DNA from: Paulinella micropora
Lineage: Eukaryota > Cercozoa > Imbricatea > Euglyphida
Reading direction: 5' to 3'
Assembly: GCA_009731375.1 (NCBI GenBank)
Contig: BJOX01000155.1
Span: forward strand, 92,993-156,343
Length of the DNA: 63,351 nt
Shown here: positions 1 through 63,339 of the stretch, piece after piece
Numbering within the stretch: the stretch's first letter is position 1
How the letters are laid out: each line of letters starts with the position of its first letter
Translations under genes and position numbers: made by a program
The notes under the pieces: generated by a model
What the model was told of the DNA's origin: nothing
The model's database searches: none
What the model saw: the letters and a program-made list of their open reading frames with translations, nothing else

Positions 1-5892
<5,892 letters not shown>

Positions 5893-5894
<2 letters not shown>

Positions 5895-8800
5895 TTTTGC
5901 TCATGTTCACCCTTACGAAGACCTTTCGGGCCTCCTCGAAAAGAAGAGCCCAAAAGCGCACGTCCATCCGGACTACAAGTCGCAACCCGGCATTATCAAC
6001 CTGGATTCCACCCACTGTGTTGACGCCGAGACATACTCCCATTTCGTCCATCGGACAAGAAGTGCCCCGAAAGAACCAACCGAAAGAAGAAAACGCCTGG
6101 TATTGCCATCAACACCAAGCGAATGGAAAGGCATTGAAGAAGAACTCCAATCCGCACTCCCTCTCATCCTCCCCTCCTCTCTCATCAAATGCCTGTCATG
6201 TGACGAAGCAGTAGCGAAATTTGAAAGATATCTCTACGACTTCATATCACAACGGGTAACAAAAACACAAGAACAAACTCATGAGCGAAAAAACCGCCAC
6301 GTAATCCGGCTCCAAACAGAACTCACGCAGAACCGACAACAAAAACTGATCCAAAAGAGACATCTGCGAGATCTCAAAAGGGCAGGTTCAATTCCAGCTG
6401 CTGTTGCAAAAAGCCTGCAAAAAACTTGGCGAGTATTATTGAAGACCGGTAACCGCCTCCGCCGTCGTCTCAAGGAAGCAACTTTAAGCTCCGCTCAACG
6501 ACAAGCAAATACACGCTTCCGAACTGACCCTCATAAGTTTGCCAAAAATCTGTTTCATCCCCCCTCAACCCAAACCACTTCCTCCCTATCCAAAGAAAAC
6601 TGTGACTCCTACTTTCCCAACCTATACAAAGACGCTAATCGTGAACAAACCTACGTGCCCTTACCTGAAATGAATCGCCCGCCTCTACCAACTGTCCCCT
6701 TTGACCTCAAGCCACCGTCCTTCTTGGAAACCAAAAGATCTGTGTTTGCCAAGCGTAATGGTGCAGCCCCTGGCAGAGATGGTATTAGCTACCTTGTTTA
6801 CAAGAGACTTCCCACCGCTTTACTTTTCTTACACAAACTCATTGTCAAGTGTTGGACAACGGATGTAGCTAATAGCTGGGCCCAAGCTGCTATCTCCCTC
6901 CTTCATAAGGACGGCGATCCACTTCAGGCCTCAAACTATCGTCCGATTGCTCTGACAAGCTGCTCGGGTAAGGTATTTTTCTCTTTGTGGTCAAAACGCC
7001 TAGAGAGTTTTTTGCTAGATAACAAGTACTTTGACAGAGCAAAACAAAAAGGTTTCCTCCGTAACGTTGCAGGATGCCCCGAGCACATTGCTACTACAAA
7101 AGCTACCATCAGAAATGCAAAAGATCACTATCGCCAACTGGTCATAGCATGGATTGACCTACAAAACGCTTTTGGAAGCGTAAACCACAACTTGATCCAG
7201 TTCGCTCTCTGGTGGTACCACGTGCCCCCTATGTTTGCTCGCATAATCTTTTTATACTACGAACTCTTAGTAGCCACAATCGAAGGGAAAGATTGGTCAT
7301 CAGAACCCTTTGTTTTTGCTGTTGGCGTTTTTCAAGGATGCTGCATTTCTCCTCTCCTTTTCAACATAGTTTTCAACCTACTCCTTGACCTCCTATCATC
7401 CTTGACCAAAAACAACGGTTATCATTTCAAGCATAAGACCTCAACAGATGAAGTCATCGTGCACGAAGCTGCTTATGCTGACGACCTCAAACTACACTGC
7501 CGATCCCCGAAACACTGTCAATCGTCCATCAACATGATTGACAAATTTCTGTCATGGTCCAGAACAATGGCCGCGAAACCGCCCAAATGCAAAAGCCTTG
7601 CTTTCAAATACTGGACTAAAGCCGACGACTATAAGGGTCTCAAACGATTATTGCCGATCTCGTTCCCACCCTTCGACCCCGCCCTTACTATTACTGGCAA
7701 ACCGATTGACTTCATCGCTGACAAGCCTTTCAAAGACCTCGGATGGATTGTCTACCATGACCTCAGCGAAAACGAACAACGTGCAGCAATCCAAAAGAAG
7801 TTCATTCTTTCTATGCAAGCCATCGATAGCTGCTCGATCAATGGCTTTATGAAATTTTGGCTATACCAGCACTACGCTGTCCAGTCACTTGCCTGGCCAT
7901 TTCTCATTTATGACCTCTGCTTATCTTTCGCCAAAACCCTTGAGAAAATTGCGACCCGCTTCCTCAAAAAATGGGCCAATATCTACAAAAGAGCTCTGGT
8001 CTCTTGCCTTTACCGCCCACGCTCGAAATTCGGTCTACAGCTCCAATCCATCGTCTCTTTTTACCAGCGACTTCAAATCAACCGTGCTCAAATGCTGAAG
8101 TACTGCCCAGATAAACACCTCTCGTCCATTTATGCGATGAACCTGACGAAACACGAAACATTTCGAACTATCTGGAAACCAGAGCCTGTGCTCGAAAAGC
8201 TTGAGGCACAAGTTGATTTTGAATTCAAACATCGAGGCCAATCCGATCATCTCGGACTTGGCCATGGTCGCTACCCAAAAGAACATTCCATCACAGACCG
8301 CAAAGACAGGGTTTTAGAATTAGCTGCTGAGACAATACTTGAGACAACCACAGTGCATGACATGGACAAAGCCATGCAAGGGTGCTTCCTTCGTTTTGAA
8401 GACGCATGCCCCTTCGACCTCTCCTGGGCTCGCCTCATCGGAACCCGTAATCCCCGTTTAATCTCTTGGGTCATCAACGCAAGCACAAACTCGGTTATTA
8501 CCCCCGACCTTAGACGTCTGTGGGGAATCATTCCCAACAACAAGTGTGCCCTCTGTTCTGGTCAAGCACATCTATGCCACATCCTCTCCGGTTGCCATGT
8601 TGCCCTCAAACAAGGCCGCTATACCTGGCGTCATGACTCTGTGCTCTGCACTATTGAAGCTCCCCTTCAAAAACACATCGAGAGCCATAACAAACGCTCC
8701 CCTATAGACCAAAATGAATCAAAGTCTATGTTTGTGAAAGAGGGCGAGCAGAAGCCTAAGAGACAGTCATTTCATCGACCATCCCTGCTTGACACTGCAA

Positions 8801-9249
8801 ACGATTGGCAACTCCAAACCCAATACACCGGTTCTGAGCAAGCCTTTCCTGTCCACATTTGTGTCACTGACCTCCGCCCCGATATCGTTGTCTGGTCACT
8901 GTCTACCAAGATATGTATTCTGATCGAGCTAACGTGCCCGGTCGAGGAAAACATCCTTGACGCACGAGCCTACAAGACCAACCGATACAACAAGCTCAAA
9001 TCTCAAATCGAGGACAACGGATGGACCTGCCACCTTCGACCAATCGAATGCGGGGCTCGCGGCATGGTATCGTTCTCTGTTCATCGATGTTTCCGCGCCT
9101 TGGGTTTTTCCCATCCCCAATCCAAATCCCTTTGCTTCAAGCTATCCTCCTGCGTAGCTCGTTGCTCTTTTGCGATTTATCGCTCCTGTGCAGTCAAAAA
9201 TTGGACTAATCTTCCTCTAGTCCGTATTGGTGACTGCATTCCATCATAG
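5893..9249 (+). CDS. Reverse transcriptase / restriction-like endonuclease polyprotein of LINE (5' end incomplete)
   Basis: The frame is open from the TATC junction to the TAG at 9247-9249, about 1,118 codons. There is no ATG near the 5' end, and the TTG at 6103 is not a credible start, so I give the frame from the junction. Visible motifs: a basic N-terminal part; RT with NYRPIAL near 6936, block A AWIDLQNAF near 7147, the QGCCISPLLFN block near 7336, and the catalytic YADD at 7474-7485; then a CCHC knuckle (CALC-x4-H-x7-C, near 8545-8595); then an endonuclease of PD-(D/E)xK type, with RPDIVVWS near 8875, IELTCPVEEN near 8923 and a downstream K-x3-RYNKL. The gene product would nick a target and copy its own RNA onto it. 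The frame has no internal stop or frameshift. Any N-terminal zinc-finger or Myb DNA-binding part is missing. Family-level assignment is confident, the exact clade is not. Confidence 0.88.
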
Positions 9250-9564
9250 CCGTCCAGTGTTGCATAGCCCGGGCTAGGTCCCTGCGGGGGTTTAGGCCTC
9301 ATACAATGTCATCATTGTAGCTTGCGCAAGCTTACGGTGCTCAAAACACTTGGACTAACGGCTTCCTTTTCTTTCTCTTCTTCCTTATCCTCCCACTCTC
9401 CATTCCTAGATTGCCTTTTTCTTCAACGTCCTTCCTCCTCTTCTTTTTCCAGAACACAGTCTACCCGTGATTCCCATCCCGGACACATGCACAGTACACA
9501 AATTATTGTTTGATGTGAAACTGCGTTCCTTTGCAAGGACTACATTCCTTTGCGACATCTCATC
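9250..9564 (+). other. LINE 3' UTR and 3' terminus
   Basis: This stretch follows the pol stop codon and contains a pyrimidine-rich tract (9360-9450) and the terminal block from about 9455 to 9564 that recurs elsewhere. The last bases, CGACATCTCATC, run into TATC units. Copies at 15092-15204, 40783-41177 and 43092-43185 end at the same point, which marks it as the true 3' end recognised by the reverse transcriptase. Confidence 0.75.
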
Positions 9565-9579
9565 TATCTATCTATCTAT

Positions 9580-10083
9580 CCCGGGGGGACTGTAGAGGGC
9601 CAGCTGCTCAGTTCTCCGGCCGAAAACCAAATCCCCTACAATGACGGTTTTGTGTCCGCCGTTAATCGCGCGCAGCGCAAGGGTTTAATAGGCGACCATC
9701 TCCCGACCGTGGCCGTGATGCAAAGGGGTGATGAAGTCTGGGTTGTGTAAGGTAACTCACAACGATCGTGAACTCCTGAAACCTCGGCTTGATCGTGTCA
9801 TCATCTCCTTATGGCACACGGCCCTGGGGGACTGTTTTAGTGGTTGTTCTGTACAGTTCAAAAGGGCTCGGCTACCTTTCGGCTTGAACTGGGCACAGAC
9901 ACCAACCACAGCGGACCGTGGTTGGTGCGCGGCTGAAGTGCTGAGAGTTCTTGCTCGGGGGTAGTAAAGGAGGCAATCGCTTTTAAGCTACGCCACGCCG
10001 ATACATTAAACAATAAACATATGCAATATATAGTAAAGGAGGCAATCGCTTTTTAAGCTACGCCATGTCCATAGTATTAAACA

Positions 10084-10086
<3 letters not shown>
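9580..10086 (+). mobile_element. Dispersed repeat family B, copy 1
   Basis: A GC-balanced unique block between TATC arrays. It begins near CCGGGGGGACTG and ends ATTAAACATATC fused to TATC. An internal direct duplication (9963-10001 and 10031-10066, AGTAAAGGAGGCAATCGC...) sits at the 3' end. It shares long stretches with 13906-14040 (+, 3' end only) and with the inverted copy at 48012-48466. No convincing protein is encoded. The fixed 3' end, variable 5' truncation and TATC flank suggest a non-autonomous retroelement. Confidence 0.7.
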
Positions 10087-10115
<29 letters not shown>

Positions 10116-10116
10116 G

Positions 10117-10149
<33 letters not shown>

Positions 10150-10228
10150 CCTATATCTACCTACCTACCTACCTACCTACCTACCTACCTACCTACCTAT
10201 CTACCTACCTACCTACCTACCTACCTAC

Positions 10229-10306
<78 letters not shown>

Positions 10307-10323
10307 GTCTGTTTGTCTGTCTA

Positions 10324-10363
<40 letters not shown>

Positions 10364-10367
10364 TCTA

Positions 10368-10403
<36 letters not shown>

Positions 10404-10465
10404 CCTATCTACCTACCTACCTACCTACCTACCTACCTACCTATGTATCTATATATCTATCTATA

Positions 10466-10499
<34 letters not shown>

Positions 10500-10537
10500 C
10501 GTATCTACCAATTATCTATCTATCTATCCATCTACTG

Positions 10538-10570
<33 letters not shown>

Positions 10571-10614
10571 TTAGCTACCTACCTACCTACCTACCTACCT
10601 ACCTACCTATCTAC

Positions 10615-10665
<51 letters not shown>

Positions 10666-10674
10666 CCTCCCTGC

Positions 10675-10732
<58 letters not shown>

Positions 10733-10802
10733 GTCTGTCTATCTCTATCTTTCTATCTCTAACTATCTATCTATCCAGCTAGCTAGCTAGCTATCTATCT
10801 AC

Positions 10803-10852
<50 letters not shown>

Positions 10853-10908
10853 GTCTATCTGTCTATCTATCCATCTATCTATCCATCCCTCCATCCATCC
10901 ATCCATCC

Positions 10909-10965
<57 letters not shown>

Positions 10966-10995
10966 CCTGCCTTCCTACTTATCTATCTATCTATA

Positions 10996-11048
<53 letters not shown>

Positions 11049-11106
11049 ATCTATCTTTCTATCTATCTTTCTATCTATCTTTCTACCTATCCACCTTTCT
11101 ATCTCT

Positions 11107-11142
<36 letters not shown>

Positions 11143-11168
11143 TTATCTATCTATCTTTCTATCTATCT

Positions 11169-11227
<59 letters not shown>
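10087..11227. repeat. TATC/CCTA/TCTG microsatellite array
   Basis: Pure tetranucleotide repeats: TATC with CCTA and CTGT subdomains, and GCTA near 10780-10795. I see no gene or unique island. Confidence 0.95.
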
Positions 11228-11228
<1 letters not shown>

Positions 11229-12058
11229 ACCCACAGTGCTCTGTCGGTTTATACTAGACTGTCGAACAGTCTCGAAACTCCATCTGCTTACTGGGCCCTC
11301 TGTAATGGAGGTGGGAGCTCGTTCTGCAAGGGGCGCTTATGGAACGAGCCCTGGCCCCGCCTGGTACTAGGGAGCTTTGGTATCGCCTGTATCAGTCCCT
11401 TCCGTGCAAACATCACGGCTTAGCTGGGCATCGGGTTAATACTTTACCCACAGACTTCCTTGGTTGACGAAATCAGAAGCTCCTTTTTTCTGACATTAGT
11501 CGATATCTCATCAGTTGATCTCATCACTTACTCCACGGAGTGAACCAAGGCCACTTGAGGTGTCACTGACCCTCCCTTGGGCTTGGTTTTTTGAAATGGG
11601 TGCCATCTGTCGACAGACAGAGAATTAGGGGATGGTGTGGGTGTGCTGGGCCCGTGGTGGGGTGCCTTATATGTGCCTAGCCATATGCCTATAAGTCACA
11701 TGCCGAAATAGCGACGGGAAGCACAATTCTGTTCCCTCAGGGTGCCCTTTCTCGCTTGTTGAGCCCGGAATAAAACCCACAGTGCTCTGTCGGTTTATAC
11801 TAGACTGTCGAACAGTCTCGAAACTCCATCTGCTTACTGGGTCCTCTGGAATGGAGGTGGGAGCTCGTTCTGCAAGGGGCGCTTATGGAACGAGCCCTGG
11901 CCCCGCCTGGTACTAGGGATGTTTGGTATCGCCTGTATCAGTCCCTTCCGTGCAAACATCACGGCTTAGCTGGGCATCGGGTTAATACTTTACCCACAGA
12001 CTTCCTTGGTTGACGAAATCAGAAGCTCCTTTTTTCTGACATTAGTCGATATCTCATC
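11228..12058 (+). mobile_element. Dispersed repeat family A, copy 1 (tandem partial plus full unit)
   Basis: A partial unit (11228-11512) is followed head-to-tail by a full unit of about 546 bp (11513-12058). The full unit starts AGTTGATCTCATCACTTACTCC and ends GTCGATATCTCATC followed by TATC. It contains AATAAAACCCACAGTGCTC in the middle. No ORF is conserved. The 3' terminus resembles that of the LINE, so family A is a candidate SINE-like passenger. Confidence 0.8.
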
Positions 12059-12085
12059 TATATATCTTTCTCTTTCTATCGATCG

Positions 12086-12129
<44 letters not shown>

Positions 12130-12130
12130 C

Positions 12131-12192
<62 letters not shown>

Positions 12193-12228
12193 CATCTATC
12201 TATCCATCTATCTATCCATCCATCCATC

Positions 12229-12295
<67 letters not shown>

Positions 12296-12420
12296 CCTGC
12301 TTTCCTTCCTATGTATCTATCTATCTATCTATCTATCTATTTATCTATTTATCTATCTATCTATCTTTCTATCTATCTATCTATCTATCTATCTATCCCC
12401 CTTTCTATCTTTCTATCTAT

Positions 12421-12470
<50 letters not shown>

Positions 12471-12495
12471 CACTCTCTCTCTCTCCATATATCTG

Positions 12496-12582
<87 letters not shown>

Positions 12583-12603
12583 ATCTTCTATCTATCTATC
12601 AAG
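12059..12603. repeat. TATC microsatellite array, intronic
   Basis: TATC with CCAT and CTCT subdomains, ending in ATCAAG at the acceptor of exon 1. No gene seen apart from that splice site. Confidence 0.9.
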
Positions 12604-56521
<43,918 letters not shown>

Positions 56522-56918
56522 TGAGACACATTTGTGTCCCTGAATCACAACCGCAAAATCTGCATAATTTATGCGAAATGAGAAGTTCCTATTTCTTAAG
56601 CACAACGAACCATGACCACTGACTCTATTGCTCAAACTACACTGATGCTACCTCAGCTAGCACCTATGATAGCTTTCCACCTACTAGCAGCTCTATCTGC
56701 AAAGTCAGTTCTTCAACTTACCTAGGTTTGTAGTTGTTTTTGTACAACCACCTAAACACTTACCTTTCGCTCCTCCCCTCTTGTCCAATGCACGGTTCTA
56801 CAGAGCTCACGACCTCACCACCCCTCTCTCTCACCCCTCACACAGTCACAGCAACGACACAAGGAGTAGATGCGATGATGCAGTACGAATTCAACAATAA
56901 CTTTGCTATGTAAGCTGT
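56522..56918. other. Unique 3' flank
   Basis: Non-repetitive, about 45% GC. Likely the 3' UTR and downstream flank of the beta-mannosidase gene. No canonical AATAAA is seen close to the stop, and no second gene is recognised. Confidence 0.5.
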
Positions 56919-57150
56919 TGTGTCCGTGGGCAGCGGGTGCTCAATCCCGCCAGTCACCACGGAAATCACAACTGGCCTACTGTTTTGCACTCTGGCCTTG
57001 CAACTTGTGTCCGTGGCAGCGGGTGCTCAATCCCGCCTAGCACCACTGCAAGCACAACTGGCCTACTCTTTTGCACTCTGGTCTTGCAACTTGTTGTGTC
57101 CGTGGTAGCGGGTGCTCAATCCCGACTGGCACCACGTCCAACACCACTGT
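56919..57150 (+). repeat. ~92-bp tandem repeat, about 2.5 units
   Basis: Units at 56919, 57010 and 57099 share GTCCGTGG(G)CAGCGGGTGC then TCAATCCCG. The first two also share CAACTGGCCTACT(G/C)TTTTGCAC and TCTGG(C/T)CTTGCAACTTG. Confidence 0.85.
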
Positions 57151-58757
57151 CCACGTCACGAAACAATTTAACAACACCTTTAGCAGGCTCACCCCTCCCG
57201 CACTTAGTAACCCCCCTGTCTCTCTTTCCTGTCCCCCACCTTGCCCTTGCACTGCACACCAGCAGAGCAGGGCGTGGGTAGTGTCTACAGTGATCAGCTG
57301 TAGCCACACAATCGAAAATGCGCACTTTCCTGTAACGGAGTCACTTAAGGTGGACCCAACATCCCTTTAACGAAGGTTCTCCTCTGCGATCCGTTGCACA
57401 GATCACGCTGCAAGGCTCATAACCCGTTAGAAGAAAAAGCTCGCGACTTCTCCAAACTGCGACCGGAACTCGGGGCGTCCCCCTCCTATCGGCTAACTGC
57501 TTCCCACACAGAAGAATTTAACAATAATGAAACAATTCCCGCCAGTCAAACTGACGTCACACAAAAGATGTATTAATACCTTCAGAAAATGACCCACGAA
57601 ACTGCCTGATATGGGTAATAAGTGTAATGGTAAAGAGCTAGTGGCACCAGTACCAGAAAAGGTACTCTAAATGACTGTATTAATAACTAATAATATTACT
57701 AACCGTAACGAATATTGCTAACGTACCAAATAGCAATATGGACGTAGTTGAGGAGGAAGTGTCTAATTAATTATCCAATGAGGGCAAGTGCTAGGTAAAA
57801 GGCAAGGTGTGTGTTTTCTGCAGTGCGTTTGAGCTGTGCTCACGAAGGCAGTTTTTGAGGGAAAAGATCTGTGGCGCAAGATAAGTTTTGATTGTGCGAT
57901 AACGGAAGTTGTTGACTTAGAGTGGAAGGGAAAGATAGCATGCCGGGACAGTGAGAAAATAATAGATATGGGGAAAGGAGGAAATGGCTACTACAGGCTG
58001 AAAAAATATAAGATAGGATATTGGTAAAAAAGGAAATCGCCAGAGTAAAAGGGAAACTTCTTTAGCATGGTAAAATTCAGGTTATAAATTATATAATAAA
58101 TGCTAGTGATCCGACCCATGCTTGAACCAGTGTAGTTTACGGTGTTGTGATCATAATGAATTATTTGTTCCTCCGGTTAGTTAGGCCGGGAAGCCTGCAA
58201 GGCGTGGAGGAAGTAAAGCATATATTATGGTAGATAACGTAAGATCAAGTTAGGTAATATTAGGTAATATTAGGTCAGATTAGGTAAATTTGATAGCAGA
58301 TTATGTGTAGGGTTGGTGATATTGGCATGTGCTGACTCAATTAACGTAATCACCAGGAATCCTGTGAATTTGGATACAACCCCAAGTGATAAATACACAA
58401 CGTAACTCTTATTAAAAGTCTCTATGGCTGCAAAAAGTCCTAACTCCTGAGAGTAGATGAAATACCAGTAAATAGCTGAGAGGTCACTTCGTTAATATTT
58501 ACGTAGATTTCTACTTGTTTGCAGACTTTGGTTGCAAAATACAATCACAGTTGAACATAGATTGTGAGTTGGTATCCTGTGACACTTGAAAATGCTGGTG
58601 TAGCACTTGAAGGAGGGCTTCAAGTCCAAGTTGTGAGTTCAAGTGTCCGAGATTCGCTTTTGGAAAAAGTCTTTTACAGTCATGATGTAAAAAGCACGGA
58701 TGTGAACGGCCCAACTGAGGCAAGACACAAGATCGCGATATACCCGAGTCCCGAGCT
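57151..58757. other. Mostly unique intergenic sequence, no gene recognised
   Basis: No long ORF, RNA gene or element recognised. A short TTAGGTAATA repeat lies at 58246-58290. Short open frames at 57836-58027 and 58564-58790 show no recognisable product. Confidence 0.6.
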
Positions 58758-58793
58758 ATCTATCTATCTACACATTTATCTCTCTCTAACTTG

Positions 58794-58853
<60 letters not shown>

Positions 58854-58858
58854 GTCTG

Positions 58859-58892
<34 letters not shown>

Positions 58893-58897
58893 GATCG

Positions 58898-58952
<55 letters not shown>

Positions 58953-58985
58953 GATCGATCGATCGATCGATCGATCGATCGATCG

Positions 58986-59024
<39 letters not shown>

Positions 59025-59065
59025 CATCTATCTATCTATCTATCAATCTATCTATCTATATATCT
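58758..59065. repeat. TATC/CGAT array
   Basis: Contains a pure (CGAT)n block at 58951-58988. No gene. Confidence 0.95.
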
Positions 59066-59474
59066 GTAAGTGGCACTGCCGTCTGGTGTTTGCCTTTGTC
59101 TTTGTCTTTGTCTTTGTCCTTGTCCTTGCCCTTGTCCTTGTCCTTGCCATTGTCCTTGTCTTTGTCCTTGTCCTTGTGCTTGTCCTTGGTTCACTCTTTG
59201 ATTTTGTCCCCGCCCTTGATTTTGTCTTTGATTATCTCCTTGTCCTTGTCCTTGTCCTTGCCCTTGTCCCTGTCCTTGTCCTCGTCCTGGTCCTCGTCCT
59301 CGTCCTTGTCCTTGTCCTTGTCCTCCATGTCCTTGTCCTTGTCCTCCATGTCCTTGTCCTTGTCCTCCTTTTCCCTGTCCTTGTCCCTGTCCCTGTCCCT
59401 GTCCTTGTCCTTGTCCTTGTCCCTGTCCCCCCCACCACTCTGGCATTGGGTTCTGCGCTGCGACCCTCTGCATA
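59066..59474 (-). CDS. Candidate minus-strand exon: Gln-Gly repeat protein
   Basis: Read on minus, a good acceptor (TTGTTTTGTTATGCAG, ending at 59475) opens [14 protein letters not shown], followed by about 110 residues of GQGQ repeats with [13 protein letters not shown] and NQRQNQ variants. The DNA is a hexamer repeat (GGACAA), period divisible by three, like the coding tracts of the beta-mannosidase gene. The C-terminal border is unclear. It could be low-complexity non-coding DNA. It would be convergent with beta-mannosidase. Confidence 0.35.
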
Positions 59475-59479
59475 ACAAA

Positions 59480-60050
<571 letters not shown>

Positions 60051-60111
60051 TGAGCCATTGCTTGCGTACATTTCCTGCCTTTGAGCTCGCGACAGACCCC
60101 GTTCCTAACAT
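60051..60111 (-). CDS. Possible minus-strand start: [13 protein letters not shown]...
   Basis: From ATG at 60111 the frame reads [20 protein letters not shown] then TR before the GA array. It could be the first exon of the minus-strand Gln-Gly gene. No splice evidence. Confidence 0.2.
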
Positions 60112-60113
60112 GT

Positions 60114-60178
<65 letters not shown>

Positions 60179-60231
60179 GTAGGTAGGTAGGTAGGTAGAT
60201 AGGTAGGTAGGTAGGTAGGTAGGTAGGTAGG

Positions 60232-60319
<88 letters not shown>

Positions 60320-60320
60320 A
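60114..60320. repeat. GATA/GGTA array
   Basis: GATA with a GTAG block at 60176-60233. Confidence 0.95.
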
Positions 60321-60959
60321 ATATATATAGATATATTATGGTTGGTCTATCAGCTGTCCTTATCCGAAGACGTAGGCAGCGGGCTGGAGATGGGTACTAG
60401 GCCCCGGAAATAGGGAGTCTGAACCCTCCCTGGCTGGCTCAGACTGGTTCCAGACGTGTACGTGATTACGTGACCCGCCAAGGCTCGGGCCCGAGGGGTG
60501 TACCCACCTGTCGAGCTTCATCCAAGGCGACCACTTTCGCGGCGGCCGGACTAAACCTTAAGATCTCCCTGCTCATGTGCCTACCCGCACACAGGAACAT
60601 CCCACTCCTGTCTATTCTCTGAACCTTTCCCATTTGCCAGGCTACCACTGGACAGCGGCGACGGATGACTACCGGGTCCGCTTAGCGGAGCAGCGGTTGT
60701 CAACCGATTAGGAGCCGTGCGCGGGGTAGCCTCACAGGAACTTGGCTGCGGGTTACCCATTATGCCCTGCGTGGCCATATCCTTCGAGTTTTCACCATCC
60801 GACGAGCGTTACCTCGCCTGCTGCACCTCGCGGTTTCCCGCAGGCCGCGGTATCGAAGGCTCTTAGGGCTTTCCCGAACAGTTTGAGAGTGTATCAAGGG
60901 CCCGCGAAGGGTAGTCATCGGCCCTGGTATGTATGCCGCCCTCGAACGTCGGGCTCAAG

Positions 60960-60960
<1 letters not shown>
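60321..60960 (-). mobile_element. Dispersed GC-rich element, family C
   Basis: A 640-bp unique GC-rich block between GATA arrays. Its left edge, read on minus, ends CCTACGTCTTCGGATAAGGA... GACCAACCATAATATATC, matching the plus-strand scrap at 15408-15475 that is followed by TATC. So its 3' end also abuts tetranucleotide repeat in the same relative orientation. A minus frame (60778-60581, MATQGIMGNPQPSS...) is open for 65 codons, possibly the 5' part of another LINE. Not rRNA as far as I can tell. Confidence 0.6.
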
Positions 60961-60997
<37 letters not shown>

Positions 60998-61034
60998 GTA
61001 GATAGGTAGATAGATAGATAGATAGATAGGTAGG

Positions 61035-61107
<73 letters not shown>

Positions 61108-61148
61108 GGACAGACAAGAGATAGATAGGTAGATAGATATATAGATAT

Positions 61149-61194
<46 letters not shown>

Positions 61195-61262
61195 GACAGA
61201 TAGATAGATATATATATAGATAGATAGAAGATCTACAGGTCTGTTCTCTTTGTCTAAGTTTT

Positions 61263-61314
<52 letters not shown>

Positions 61315-61394
61315 CCTATCTCTTGTCTGTCCTTCTACCTATCTATCTATCTATCTACCTATCTATCTCTTGTCTGTCCATCTATGTATCTATG

Positions 61395-61451
<57 letters not shown>

Positions 61452-61541
61452 CTATCTATCTATCTCTTGTCTATCAATCTATCTATCTATCTATCTACCT
61501 ACCTACCTACCTACCTACCTACCTACCTACCAACCTACCTA

Positions 61542-61585
<44 letters not shown>

Positions 61586-61650
61586 TTATTTATCTATTTA
61601 TCTATCTACCTACCTACTCTTCCTCCTGCTCATTTCCCGGAAACATAGGG
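60961..61650. repeat. GATA array then TATC/CCTA array
   Basis: GATA to 61227, a 30-bp spacer, then TATC with CTTGTCTGTC and CCTA subunits. No gene. Confidence 0.93.
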
Positions 61651-62336
<686 letters not shown>

Positions 62337-62395
62337 TAGCCTGCGTGAAATTTCGCACAAAATAATTCAAATCTTAAAATGTGTTGAATGGTTTT
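62337..62395. other. Short unique AT-rich island
   Basis: GCCTGCGTGAAATTTCGCAC... between GATA and the foldback element. Unidentified. Confidence 0.5.
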
Positions 62396-62555
62396 TTTAT
62401 CGGTCACCTCCACAAAATATGGTCAGGCTACCGATTAAAACTACATATGCGGCGCGCCAAATTTGACGTGTTTTGCGGGCTCGCCGCCCAGCGGCCGGAC
62501 GGCCGGTTCGCCCGCAAAACACGTCAAATTTGTGGCGCGCCGCATGATAATCTAC
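62396..62555. repeat. Family D foldback element, copy with a different GC core
   Basis: TATCGGTCACCTCCACAAAATATGG... ACATATGCGGCGCGCCAAATTTGACGTGTTTTGCGGGC, core CGCCCAGCGGCCGGACGGCC, then the complementary arm GCCCGCAAAACACGTCAAATTTG. The arms are conserved, while the core differs from the (GGGCC)n of the other copies. Confidence 0.85.
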
Positions 62556-62778
62556 CAGTTGAGAGACCTGTAGTTCGTCTTCGTCTTGTTCGTTCCCCTC
62601 AAACATGGGACTGAGCACGGGATTTTTCCTGGGCGTGGCCACCGCGATCTAATAGATAGATGGATGGATGGATGCATGGATAGATGGATGGATAGATGGA
62701 TGGATGCATGGATAGATGGATGGATGGATGGATGGATGGATAGATGGATAGATAGATAGATAGATGGATGGACAGATA

Positions 62779-62838
<60 letters not shown>

Positions 62839-62885
62839 CGGATGGATGGCTGGATGGATAGATAGATAGATAGATAGATAGATAC

Positions 62886-62947
<62 letters not shown>

Positions 62948-62972
62948 GCATGGATGGATGGACGGACGGATG

Positions 62973-63014
<42 letters not shown>

Positions 63015-63072
63015 CAGATAGATATATGGATGGATGGTTGGATGGATGGATAGATGGGTAGATGGGTAGATG

Positions 63073-63153
<81 letters not shown>

Positions 63154-63274
63154 CGAAGAAGAAAAACATCACATGAGCAACTAAGAACAGTTAGAGGACA
63201 ACATGAAGAAGATGAGACATACATACATACAGATATACATTTCAGACATATATACTTCCATCATCTCGTCGTCA

Positions 63275-63339
<65 letters not shown>

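Larger units (their letters stand above)
5893..9564 (+). mobile_element. R2-like non-LTR retrotransposon (LINE), 5'-truncated, flanked by TATC repeats
   Basis: A 3.7 kb island free of microsatellite. It holds one long ORF (5893-9249) followed by a 315-bp 3' UTR with no poly(A) tail. The 3' UTR ends in GCGACATCTCATC fused directly to TATC repeats. The 5' edge breaks abruptly from (TATC)n into coding sequence with no ATG, as expected of 5' truncation by incomplete reverse transcription. The same 3' end recurs at 15092-15204 (+), 14986-15091 (-), 40783-41177 (+) and 43092-43185 (-), so this is an active or recently active family. The domain order RT, CCHC knuckle, restriction-like endonuclease places it near the R2/NeSL type rather than the APE-endonuclease LINEs. 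It lies on the same strand as the beta-mannosidase gene. Confidence 0.85.

Noticed and set aside
6103-9249. TTG at 6103 as the LINE ORF start
   Set aside because: The frame is open and protein-like upstream to the TATC junction at 5893, which indicates a truncated ORF.
11228-12058. Family A as rRNA, snRNA or tRNA gene
   Set aside because: I see no conserved rRNA core, tRNA cloverleaf or clear Pol III A/B boxes, and the dispersed truncated copies fit a mobile element better.
58246-58300. TTAGG-like repeats as telomeric DNA
   Set aside because: Only a few imperfect TTAGGTAATA units occur in unique sequence.
60321-60960. GC-rich block as rDNA fragment
   Set aside because: No recognisable universal rRNA segments. 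A related end at 15408 next to TATC points to a dispersed element.
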